NCBI GenBank assembly: GCA_944377485.1
Contig: CALWFB010000006.1
Coordinates: 1 to 64,000, forward strand
Source of the DNA: an uncultured Clostridia bacterium
GTDB taxonomy: Bacteria; Bacillota; Clostridia; Christensenellales; UBA1242
Direction: 5' to 3'
Length of the DNA stretch: 64,000 nucleotides
Numbering within the stretch: the stretch's first letter is position 1; the number at the start of each line of letters is the position of its first letter. The notes under the pieces are model-generated. The model was not told the DNA's origin. It searched no databases and saw nothing but the letters and a program-made list of their open reading frames with translations. The position numbers and the translations under genes were made by a program. This document shows, piece after piece, positions 14,792 to 21,959 of this stretch.

Positions 14792-15502
14792 CTAAATTTC
14801 AGGGTATAGTTCACCTGCTAAATATTTCTTTGTAAATTCGACAAATCCCATCTTCTTTATTAGTTCTTCTTTATTAAAAGGATCAATTGCTTTTATTTTA
14901 CCTTTCATTTCAGAGAACGGCGTCCCATAACAAATAATTGCAGAAGGTTCTATAATTTCTAACATTTTATTATAACCTAGCATAAAGTCATCTCTATTAT
15001 CTTCTCTTGTGTAAGTTGAGACTGCTACAACCGAGCCTCTTTCAATTCCATCAAAGCAAAACTCCAAACATGGGATTGAGCCCCAAGAGATTGTTGGAAT
15101 AACAATCATTCCCTGTTTTTGCCAAAATGCACCACACCATCTATTTTTAAATACGCTATCTATTTGTCTTGCTAGTGGCATGTCTTTATATGTACTAAAT
15201 TCTGGTGTAAGTAAAGCATAATATTGGTCTAGTTTTTCAAGCGATTCCTCTGGTTTTTCATATACACTTTGAAAATTCCAATCATACGTAAAAAAATGAA
15301 TTGTTTTGTTTTGATTTTCTTCATCATTATGTTTTGTTTTTGTAAAAGCCAACAATTCAATTTTATCTAAATCAATATTTTGTCTTTTTATTAATGGCAT
15401 TCCATATTTGCCAACTCCTTTAAATTCATTTCTTACAAGTTTTTGTTTTCTCTTTAGTTTTTCTTCTTGGTATTCATTTTTTAAATTTAATTGATTTTCC
15501 AT
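14792..15502 (-). CDS. DUF4417-like protein
   Basis: 236 aa. The region GMIVIPTISWGS (about 133-144), then GSVVAVSTYTREDNRD and GYNKMLEIIEPSAIICYG, matches DUF4417, a family mostly seen on phages and mobile elements of Firmicutes. Function unknown. First gene of a four-gene minus-strand cluster (DUF4417, HNH, toxin-like, immunity-like). AGGAG lies upstream of the ATG. Confidence 0.65.
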   Translation of the reverse strand: MENQLNLKNEYQEEKLKRKQKLVRNEFKGVGKYGMPLIKRQNIDLDKIELLAFTKTKHNDEENQNKTIHFFTYDWNFQSVYEKPEESLEKLDQYYALLTPEFSTYKDMPLARQIDSVFKNRWCGAFWQKQGMIVIPTISWGSIPCLEFCFDGIERGSVVAVSTYTREDNRDDFMLGYNKMLEIIEPSAIICYGTPFSEMKGKIKAIDPFNKEELIKKMGFVEFTKKYLAGELYPEI

Positions 15503-15618
15503 ATATTGCTCCTTTTAAAATGTAAAAGGTTAAGGAGTTAAATAATCTCTTCAACCTTTTTAGCATCCTGTCATAAGTTTTATTTAACTTAATACTTATG
15601 TGTCACTTTTTACACAAT

Positions 15619-15836
15619 TTACATCTCAAAATCTTTTTCTCTTTTCTTTCTTTTCTCTTTCAGTTTTTCAAGTCCACGAATTCTCAGTTCTATTTCTTCA
15701 TCGGTCATTTCGTCTTTTGAAAATTCCTCGGCTTGTTCATTTTCTTTTCTTGAATTTTTGCGTTAAGTCTATCGGTTGTTTCTCTTACATAATAGCTATT
15801 GACGGAGTTATAAACCGTAATTGTTGCTTCTCATCT
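15619..15836 (-). pseudogene. Decayed gene remnant, frameshifted, charged coiled-coil end
   Basis: On the minus strand one frame encodes YNSVNSYYVRETTDRLNAKI followed by QEK; after a frameshift near 15745 another frame continues ENEQAEEFSKDEMTDEEIEL and further charged residues to a TAA at 15619. Neither frame is long enough alone, and a stop lies just before the first piece. The lysine/glutamate-rich end looks like the tail of a mobile-element protein, but no family is assigned. A direct repeat GTAATTGTTGC (15818-15828 and 15852-15862) sits at its upstream end. Confidence 0.45.
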
Positions 15837-16011
15837 CAATGACCCAATATCTGTAATTGTTGCCAACAAATAAACGATAAGAAATTACAAATGTATCTTA
15901 GCCAAGAAAAATTGTTCGGTTGAGAATATAAATAAAGCCTTTATTGAAAATTGATTAGTTTTTATATAAATTTAATATTTCAAAATATTTGAAAGAAATT
16001 TTATAAAAATA
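15837..16011. other. AT-rich gene-free stretch
   Basis: Between the decayed gene and the riboswitch promoter I see no gene, RNA or clear repeat beyond the short GTAATTGTTGC copy at 15852-15862. Confidence 0.5.
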
Positions 16012-16039
16012 TTGACTTTTGAAAATTCTATTATATAAT
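16012..16039 (+). promoter_or_regulatory. Promoter of the Mn2+ riboswitch transcript
   Basis: TTGACT (16012-16017), 16-bp spacer, TATAAT (16034-16039). Start of transcription near 16046 would put the first riboswitch base at the RNA 5' end. Confidence 0.75.
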
Positions 16040-16046
16040 AAAAATA

Positions 16047-16148
16047 TAAAAAGGGAGTAGTTTCCACTAGCCCAAGTGGTCGTGAGGCGTCAAAACGGAC
16101 TAATTGTCCCGCTTTACGAGAGCAAATTTTGCTTTAACAAGACTTTTT
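16047..16148 (+). promoter_or_regulatory. yybP-ykoY (manganese-sensing) riboswitch
   Basis: The conserved parts of the class occur in order: AAAAAGGGAGTAG at the 5' end (16048-16060), a variable hairpin CCACT...AGTGG (16064-16079), the conserved loop CGTCAAAACGG...CCCGCTTTACG, a second hairpin AGCAAATTTTGCTT, and the 3' element TTTAACAAGACTTTTT. P1 forms AAAAAG with CTTTTT (16143-16148). This RNA binds Mn2+ between its two internal loops. It normally controls manganese exporters (MntP, TerC-like, P-type ATPases). The 3' strand of P1 is also part of the terminator hairpin at 16136-16174, so metal binding should block termination. Confidence 0.85.
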
Positions 16149-16176
16149 GATTATTCAGAAAGTCTTGTTTTTTGTT
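16136..16176 (+). terminator. Riboswitch expression-platform terminator
   Basis: AACAAGACTTT (16136-16146) pairs perfectly with AAAGTCTTGTT (16159-16169), followed by a T-run. The upstream arm overlaps the conserved 3' strand of the riboswitch, so aptamer and terminator exclude each other: transcription goes on when Mn2+ is bound. Confidence 0.85.
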
Positions 16177-16206
16177 CTTTCTGAAAATATAAAAGGAGAA
16201 AGAAAA

Positions 16207-16611
16207 ATGAAAAGAATTATTGAAAAAATGATTGCATTAGGGCTTACTGGAACCATAACAGCTTCACTGGTTGGACTTACTGGCTGTAGTAGAAGTTTTG
16301 ATATCTCAGATACTGAACTTAGCAATTATATTGTTGAGAAAAATGTTTATATTGTCGTTAACGAAAATGATATTGCAACCCTTCACAAAGGAGATGTGAT
16401 TTACCATGTTTATGGTAATAGAGGCTATACATTCACGCCTGTTTTAAAATTTAATTGTGGCGAAGAAATTACAACTTCTCAATATATTTCATATTATCAA
16501 ATTTGTCCAAACGAAGAAAAATATGACCAAGTTTGTGAGTGTGCTTACACGTTAATTAAACAAAATGAAACTTCAAACAAACAAGAACATAATCACGAGC
16601 AAGAACTATAA
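16207..16611 (+). CDS. Small lipoprotein under Mn2+ riboswitch control
   Basis: 134 aa from the ATG at 16207, which has AAAGGAGAAAG upstream; the earlier in-frame ATG at 16147 lies in the terminator hairpin and is not used. Signal sequence with basic MKR start, hydrophobic core (MIALGLTGTITASLVG) and lipobox LTGC (Cys about 27), so it is a membrane-anchored extracytoplasmic lipoprotein. The mature part has four further cysteines (FNCGEE, QICPNE, CECAY) and a C-terminal EHNHEQEL tail rich in His/Glu. No family recognised. The riboswitch and the His/Cys/Glu content make a metal-related role plausible, but that is inference. Confidence 0.8.
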   Translation: MKRIIEKMIALGLTGTITASLVGLTGCSRSFDISDTELSNYIVEKNVYIVVNENDIATLHKGDVIYHVYGNRGYTFTPVLKFNCGEEITTSQYISYYQICPNEEKYDQVCECAYTLIKQNETSNKQEHNHEQEL

Positions 16612-16647
16612 GATTAAATTGATTATTTTAGATATGCAATCATTAAA

Positions 16648-16678
16648 AAAAATTGCGAGATTTTACCTCGCAATTTTT
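16648..16678. terminator. Bidirectional terminator between lipoprotein and transglutaminase-like gene
   Basis: AAAAATTGCGAG (16648-16659) and CTCGCAATTTTT (16667-16678) form a 12-bp stem with A/T runs on both sides, between convergent genes. Confidence 0.85.
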
Positions 16679-16706
16679 GTGCCTATTCATGAAGAAAAAT
16701 TTTTTA

Positions 16707-17660
16707 TTATTCTTCAAAATTTAAGTTAGTGATTATACCATGGTTTTTCAATAATTGATAAACCCAAGTGTGCTCATATTTTTGAGGATTATTTCTCACC
16801 CTATCAAATGTTGGCTTTAAATAATTAGCTAAATCTTTTGTCGTCTTACCTTGACTATTAAAAACTGCTGTTAATGCTTTTGACATAATTGTTTCTGAAA
16901 TTTCATGAGTATTTTCTTTTGCAGATTTTAGTAATTTTTTATCCGCATTAAACAATTGTAATTCATTATTGTCTAAATTTTTCTTTATCTCGGAATCGTC
17001 ATAAAGTGAAAAAACATCATCTAAATCTTTTAGTATAATTGAAATAAATGTGTTTTTATTTGAAAGACAATCATAAGTTGGGTCAGAGTAATAAAGTGAA
17101 TTTTTTATGCCATATTTTTCATCGTTTATTAAAATCGCATTTATTGCATGCCAACCATCGACATTTATTGTTTTATCTACACTATTTATACCGATACGTG
17201 AACAAAGTTCATTTAATAATTTAGCAAAACCTACACATACACAATAATCAGAGTTTAGTACTGAAACAAATTTTCTTGATAACATTCTTAAACTTTTATC
17301 TTCACTTTCTTTATATTTTCTGTTTTTAACAATCATATATGCATAACAAAATTTTTCCAAAGGAGAAAGTTCTTTTCCATCAACTTTTGCACTATTTATC
17401 GTATTTGCCCAATCGTCTAACGTCTTTTTTGCAAAAAGTATATCCTTTAACTCATATAAAATTTGAGGTTCACCATATTCAGTTATATACAAAACTCTTC
17501 CGTTTTCTTTTAACAAAGAGTCCGCTTTTAAAATTGATGCAACTTTGTCCATGTTTTTTATGTTTTCTTTAACTACAATATTTATATTTGAATGACTTGT
17601 CAATTCTAAAAATTCTTTTAATTTGTTAGTATTTTTTAAGAATTTTAAGATATAGAGCAA
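16707..17660 (-). CDS. Transglutaminase-like cysteine protease-fold protein
   Basis: 317 aa. A transglutaminase-type triad is visible: Cys142 in CVCVGFAKLLNELC, His171 in DGWHAINA, Asp193 in YYSDPTYD. No signal peptide or membrane segment, so the protein is probably cytoplasmic or released another way. The N-terminal 75 residues (VLYITEYGEPQILYELKDI) and the C-terminal 100 are unassigned. The listed start is a TTG without a clear RBS; an ATG 36 codons in is possible. Bacterial proteins of this fold are usually proteases or amidases. Substrate unknown. Confidence 0.7.
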   Translation of the reverse strand: MLYILKFLKNTNKLKEFLELTSHSNINIVVKENIKNMDKVASILKADSLLKENGRVLYITEYGEPQILYELKDILFAKKTLDDWANTINSAKVDGKELSPLEKFCYAYMIVKNRKYKESEDKSLRMLSRKFVSVLNSDYCVCVGFAKLLNELCSRIGINSVDKTINVDGWHAINAILINDEKYGIKNSLYYSDPTYDCLSNKNTFISIILKDLDDVFSLYDDSEIKKNLDNNELQLFNADKKLLKSAKENTHEISETIMSKALTAVFNSQGKTTKDLANYLKPTFDRVRNNPQKYEHTWVYQLLKNHGIITNLNFEE

Positions 17661-17929
17661 AAGTTGTTTTAGAATATAAGTATATTAATAAGGCACAATT
17701 TTACCGTAGTATCATACATAACACTAATATCTATTTATTTTTTGTTAATCAATATAATCTTTCCTTTATTTTTCTGTTTAGTTATAAAAATTTTTATATA
17801 TTTTTTTATAATCTAAACCTCCAACATTTTAACTATAATTTCTATAGTTTAGAAAATATTAAATAGACTTTTGATTATCCAAAAATATTAAAAGTAATAA
17901 TTTTTATAATTATTTATAGAATTTAATTT
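17661..17929. other. AT-rich intergenic stretch
   Basis: 269 bp between two minus-strand genes. No gene or stable hairpin found; the codon structure is lost in all frames. Confidence 0.4.
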
Positions 17930-20878
17930 TTAATTTAATCCAAATAATTCCAACAAAGAGCTTTTAATTTCTTCTGTCATTACCCCGCTTTCAGATTCAT
18001 AATTATTTAATGCAATTTTCATATTTTCACTTTGAGCTTGGATTTTACTTAATTGTTCTTCACTAAGCACAACTTGAACAATCTCTTTTGCGGTATCAAT
18101 TACTTCTTGTGCATTATCGCCTAAGTCTTCAATAGTTTTTTCTAGATTTTGTACAAACTGAATTCTTCCGCCATCTGTTGACAAATCCACTTGATTTAAG
18201 TTTTGTACAACCTGATTGCCAAACTCAATGAAATCAACCAATCCCTCAACTTCTGCCAAATAATCTATTCCATAATATCCATTATCATATTTATCAGCAT
18301 CTAAATATTCTTTTGTCTTATCCGCATATTCAAAAGGTGTAATTTTACCAAGATATGAATTAGCGTTGTTTTCGTCAATAACTTCACCTGTCATATACCA
18401 AATCAAATTAGCAAATATTTCATCAAATACATCTTGTTGTGCATATGTCTTTAAATCATTTAAAATTTGGCCAATCGCCGTTAGTTGAGTAGTTAAATCC
18501 TCACTATCAAACAAACCTTCATCAAGATAACTAATCATAGAAGTAATTAAATTAATATAACTTTCCTTTTCTGTGTAAAGATTATCAATATTCGTATTAA
18601 CATGAACAGTTGTAAAGTCCGCAATTTGATTATCTATTATAGAGAAAATTTGATTATTTAAAGGTTGATATATACTATTACTGAAAATTATATCTAACAT
18701 TTCTTCAATGGTATTATCATTGTTCATGTTTTTAATTAAGTTGAAATAATCTGGGCTATCACTTAAAATATATTTTAAATATGTTTTGGTCTCATTTCCC
18801 AACAGCATTTCTCCATCATTTAACGTATCAATTAATGAAGCAACTGAAATGAGTCTATTTTCCCACGTTTGATAGTTTTCTGTTTCTGATGTGGTTGAGA
18901 GATTAATAACTTCACTTAGATTTTCATTTAAAAGATTTGTTATATTTGTAAATACTAATTCTTTCAATGACTGTCCTGCAAAATTTGCTTGTTCTAATTC
19001 GTAAAAAGGCATCAAGATGTCCGCTAAGAAATATAAATCTTTATCTGAATCTTGTGTACCGCTAATTGCAGAAGTCAACGTGTCAACTATTATATTAAAA
19101 TCTACATCTTCATTTAATAAATCAACTAAACCTGTGTCAATAATCTTCCTTATTGGTTTACTAATATAAGTAAAGAATTCTTCATAAGAATTTAAGATTT
19201 CAGTTTGTTGAGTTTCGCCAACTTTTATGCTAACTGTATCTCCTAAGACATCAATACCGGTTAATTTCAACATATTTTCAAAACTACGTACATTTTCATC
19301 TGTTTCGTGATTTGTATAACTTAATAATTCCAACTCATTGATATCATCTAATATTGCTCCAAATTTAGTTAATGCAATGTCTACATTTTTAATTTTTAAA
19401 ATTGAATCTAAAACATTGTCAGTTTTTAAAATATCAAGGATATTGTAATCCTGTTCTAATTCATTTATTTGTGACAAAATTGAATTCTCGCCACTAAACA
19501 ATGTTGTTATTGTATTTTTAAATTCTTGATTAGAAATATTAGTATTGAATGCGACAACTATATCTTGGTCATTTTCGAATTTGGTTTGAATTGATTGGTT
19601 AACATAATCAAGAATAATTGGTAATGTATCGTTTACTAAGTTTAAATCAGCAAAATTTATCAATGAAGTTGATAGAAGATTGCTGTTTTTGGTAAACATA
19701 TTTAAAATTTCACCAATATTTCCATTGAGTTCATTGAAATTAATGAACTCATTCAACTTTCCGCTACTTATTATTGTATCTGCGATATCAAGCAATTTCA
19801 TTAAGTCATTTGAAATATAATCATAAGCATCAAAATTCTCTGATGAAAATTTTGTTTGTAAAGTGGTAATAATATTTTTAGCAATATCAGGAAGATTATT
19901 GGTTAAATTTCCTCCAATTTCTTCAAAATTAACAACAAAATCACCAATAGTATCTGCAATAACTGTTTTAAATAAATTATTTTGAATCACGAATTTAACT
20001 GAGTTCTTAAAGTCTGAAAATTTTAAGTTTGTATAATTTTCATCAATAATATTGTTATATAAGACTACAAATGAATTATAACTATTCGCCACTGAAACAA
20101 TTTCTTCTCTTATATGGATTTTTTCGCCATTAACCTTGATACTTGAAAGTCCATCAAACAATTTATTATTTATTCCACCAATAGAACATAATCTGCCGAT
20201 TGCAGATTTATTAAATGAATCTATCGCTTCGCCAACATCATCTGGCACATTTGTTGAAACTATACTGCCAATAGTTTGCAGATGATTGCTGTCATTAACA
20301 TTATAGGAAACAACCTCTGCGGCGGATACTGTTGATTGTTCTACAATTTCACTATATGTGTTTGTTAACGATGTAATTGGTGCAAACAAAACAAACACAA
20401 AAAGACATGCTTCAATTATACCTACTAAACCACCTGGTAAACGATGAGCTTTATGTTGTTGCAAATCTTTCTTTTTCTTTCCAAAAGCAATTCTTGCTAT
20501 AATTAGATAAATAATATCTATTACAAAATATACAAGAATCATAAGAACCATAAAAACAATAGGACTAGCAACAGCTGACGGCAGAGCACGAATAAATGCA
20601 GAAGCCGAATCAAAATTTGACAAATCTACTATGTTCTCATTAATAATAGATAAAATATAGTCACTAATTGGCATCATTGAACCATCAACATTTATAACAA
20701 TTCCTAACACAACATTTACAACTGGTCTTGTTATGAAAAATGCAACTAAAATACTCACTATAACAAAAACAATATGTAATGCTGAACGTTTCACTCCTCT
20801 GATTAAACCAATCAAAAATCCTAAAACCAAAAAAAATACAATCAGTCCAATACTAACACCAAAAATGATATCTGACAT
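17930..20878 (-). CDS. Large CvpA-like membrane protein with long helical extracytoplasmic/cytoplasmic region
   Basis: 982 aa. The N-terminus has a CvpA-like membrane part: TM1 about 5-27 followed by IGLIRGVKRSALH, TM2 about 33-55, TM3 about 105-130 (PIVFMVLMILVYFVIDIIYL), then a basic loop and TM4 about 148-170 after HRLPGGLVGIIEAC. The G-x-x-x-G-x-x-R-G pattern is typical of CvpA (colicin V production family), normally about 180 aa. Here about 800 residues follow, leucine/isoleucine- and asparagine-rich and without cysteine-rich motifs, predicted to be alpha-helical. AGGAGAAAGT lies upstream of the ATG. The function of the extension is unknown; a divisome- or envelope-linked scaffold is one idea. 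Confidence 0.7.
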   Translation of the reverse strand: MSDIIFGVSIGLIVFFLVLGFLIGLIRGVKRSALHIVFVIVSILVAFFITRPVVNVVLGIVINVDGSMMPISDYILSIINENIVDLSNFDSASAFIRALPSAVASPIVFMVLMILVYFVIDIIYLIIARIAFGKKKKDLQQHKAHRLPGGLVGIIEACLFVFVLFAPITSLTNTYSEIVEQSTVSAAEVVSYNVNDSNHLQTIGSIVSTNVPDDVGEAIDSFNKSAIGRLCSIGGINNKLFDGLSSIKVNGEKIHIREEIVSVANSYNSFVVLYNNIIDENYTNLKFSDFKNSVKFVIQNNLFKTVIADTIGDFVVNFEEIGGNLTNNLPDIAKNIITTLQTKFSSENFDAYDYISNDLMKLLDIADTIISSGKLNEFINFNELNGNIGEILNMFTKNSNLLSTSLINFADLNLVNDTLPIILDYVNQSIQTKFENDQDIVVAFNTNISNQEFKNTITTLFSGENSILSQINELEQDYNILDILKTDNVLDSILKIKNVDIALTKFGAILDDINELELLSYTNHETDENVRSFENMLKLTGIDVLGDTVSIKVGETQQTEILNSYEEFFTYISKPIRKIIDTGLVDLLNEDVDFNIIVDTLTSAISGTQDSDKDLYFLADILMPFYELEQANFAGQSLKELVFTNITNLLNENLSEVINLSTTSETENYQTWENRLISVASLIDTLNDGEMLLGNETKTYLKYILSDSPDYFNLIKNMNNDNTIEEMLDIIFSNSIYQPLNNQIFSIIDNQIADFTTVHVNTNIDNLYTEKESYINLITSMISYLDEGLFDSEDLTTQLTAIGQILNDLKTYAQQDVFDEIFANLIWYMTGEVIDENNANSYLGKITPFEYADKTKEYLDADKYDNGYYGIDYLAEVEGLVDFIEFGNQVVQNLNQVDLSTDGGRIQFVQNLEKTIEDLGDNAQEVIDTAKEIVQVVLSEEQLSKIQAQSENMKIALNNYESESGVMTEEIKSSLLELFGLN

Positions 20879-21059
20879 ACTTTCTCCTTTACTATGTTTA
20901 TTATAAACAAATTTTACAATGTTTACAAATAATTTTTATAACATAATCAGCCATTTGCGAAAATAATATCAAATTCGACAGACAAAATAAATATTAAAAA
21001 TTCTAATTTTACTTAAAAAAATAAAAATCAATATGTTTATTAATCCTAAACTTATTGTT

Positions 21060-21091
21060 TTAATCATGTTAATACTATTTAACATGATTAA
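21060..21091. repeat. 13-bp perfect inverted repeat
   Basis: TTAATCATGTTAA and TTAACATGATTAA around the 6-nt centre TACTAT. No T-run follows, so an operator or recombination site is as likely as a terminator. Confidence 0.55.
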
Positions 21092-21286
21092 TAATTTATA
21101 ACATATTGACTTTGAAATTATTCTATATTGTTTTTAATTATGATATAATTCTTATATTCTAATTTACCTTATTACATTTTACACACATTTATTATCTCCA
21201 ACATAAATTATTGTTTATAGATATCCACAATTTAAAATCCTTAAAATGAGCACCCAAAATGAAACTTTATAATCTGCATGTCAGTT

Positions 21287-21322
21287 GTTTTAGAGGTATC
21301 TAGAATAACATAACTCTCAAAC
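21287..21322 (-). repeat. Lone 36-nt sequence resembling a type II CRISPR repeat
   Basis: Read on the minus strand it begins GTTTGAGAGTTATGTTATT and ends CTCTAAAAC, exactly 36 nt. The start, the end, their mutual near-complementarity and the length all fit type II-A repeats of Firmicutes (GTTTTAGAG-TATGTTATTT type). There is only one copy and no cas gene within the window, so it could be a remnant, a tracrRNA anti-repeat or coincidence. Confidence 0.35.
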
Positions 21323-21451
21323 CTCAAATTTGAAAATATGTCTTGCTTACGGCAATTTTTCTAGATATTGGTAGTTTAATGAAATTAATATAATTCGTCA
21401 AGAATTTTAATATAATCAATTATTATTTCAATTATTTACATAACTATTATT

Positions 21452-21655
21452 TTATATAAATAACTGCAACAAATAAATTAATAAAATGTGAGTTGGATAA
21501 AATATATAAAAAAGCCATTTTAGATTAGTCCTACCTTTCTGCCCATTATATAACAATAGACATGGAATGGATAGTAGTGCAAACAATTCTACAAAAATAT
21601 AAAACGAAATATTTTTTATCGAAAGAAAATTATATAGCCAAAATAAAATTATCAT
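21452..21655 (-). pseudogene. TraX-family C-terminal remnant
   Basis: 67 aa. The end LLLYNGQKGRTNLKW followed by LFYIFYPTHILLIYLLQ is the typical C-terminus of TraX (PF05857) membrane proteins, which are about 240 aa with many TM segments and linked to pilin N-acetylation in conjugation. Here only the last two TM segments remain. Five codons upstream is the TAG stop of the 61-aa ORF in the same frame, so the pair reads as one frame broken by an amber codon, but the upstream part does not look like TraX. Likely a truncated, dead copy. Confidence 0.65.
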
Positions 21656-21670
21656 TAATGCTATTAATGT

Positions 21671-21856
21671 CTACATTATGAATTTTTTTATTGTTGTAGT
21701 CACGCTAAGAAATCTTCCTATGCTAGACAAATTTTGAGAATCGAGTACAACGTTTTTGTTGTTTTCACAACAATCAAAATCTATGTTATGACTGACCATG
21801 TCGTTGACATCTATTAATATTGAAGGATTAGTAGTTTTGTCATTACACTTACTCAT
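21671..21856 (-). CDS. Small 61-aa protein, unknown
   Basis: A strong GGAGGATAAT site lies directly before the ATG, which favours real translation. The protein is polar with a DCCENN pair of cysteines near the middle and SIGRFLSVTTTIKKF at the C-terminus. No family recognised. It ends in TAG, and the TraX remnant continues in the same frame 15 nt later. It might be a fusion scar, or a short peptide gene (for example a precursor peptide) next to a dead TraX. Confidence 0.4.
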   Translation of the reverse strand: MSKCNDKTTNPSILIDVNDMVSHNIDFDCCENNKNVVLDSQNLSSIGRFLSVTTTIKKFIM

Positions 21857-21910
21857 ATTATCCTCCTACTTTTATTATATGCTAATAATGTTATAACGTT
21901 GAATTAACAG

Positions 21911-21955
21911 AAAAAAACAGGTTAAATTAGAATGAAAATTCTATCTAACCTGTAA
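21911..21955 (-). terminator. Terminator after the helicase gene
   Basis: ACAGGTTA...ATTAGAAT pairs with ATTCTATCTAACCTGT (about 21917-21953, one bulge). On the minus strand it is followed by seven T's. It lies 5 bp past the helicase stop. Confidence 0.8.
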
Positions 21956-21959
21956 GATT

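Larger units (their letters stand above)
20879..21451. other. Gene-free AT-rich stretch with palindrome and CRISPR-repeat-like 36-mer
   Basis: No credible gene. It contains a 13-bp perfect inverted repeat with 6-nt spacer (21060-21072 / 21079-21091), a 36-nt sequence like a type II CRISPR repeat (21287-21322), and a 9-bp inverted match to that repeat, TTCTAGATA, at 21359-21367 preceded by a small hairpin TTGC-TTACG-GCAA and T-run (21343-21360). Confidence 0.5.

Noticed and set aside
15600-15842. Plus-strand 80-aa ORF rich in Phe/Ser
   Set aside because: It is the antisense shadow of the decayed minus-strand gene and has no RBS.
16147-16206. Earlier start for the lipoprotein
   Set aside because: The codons lie in the riboswitch terminator hairpin and would put 20 residues before a normal lipoprotein signal; the ATG at 16207 has a good RBS.
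21220-21400. CRISPR array
   Set aside because: Only one repeat-like unit exists; 30 nt either side there is no second copy, so no array is claimed.
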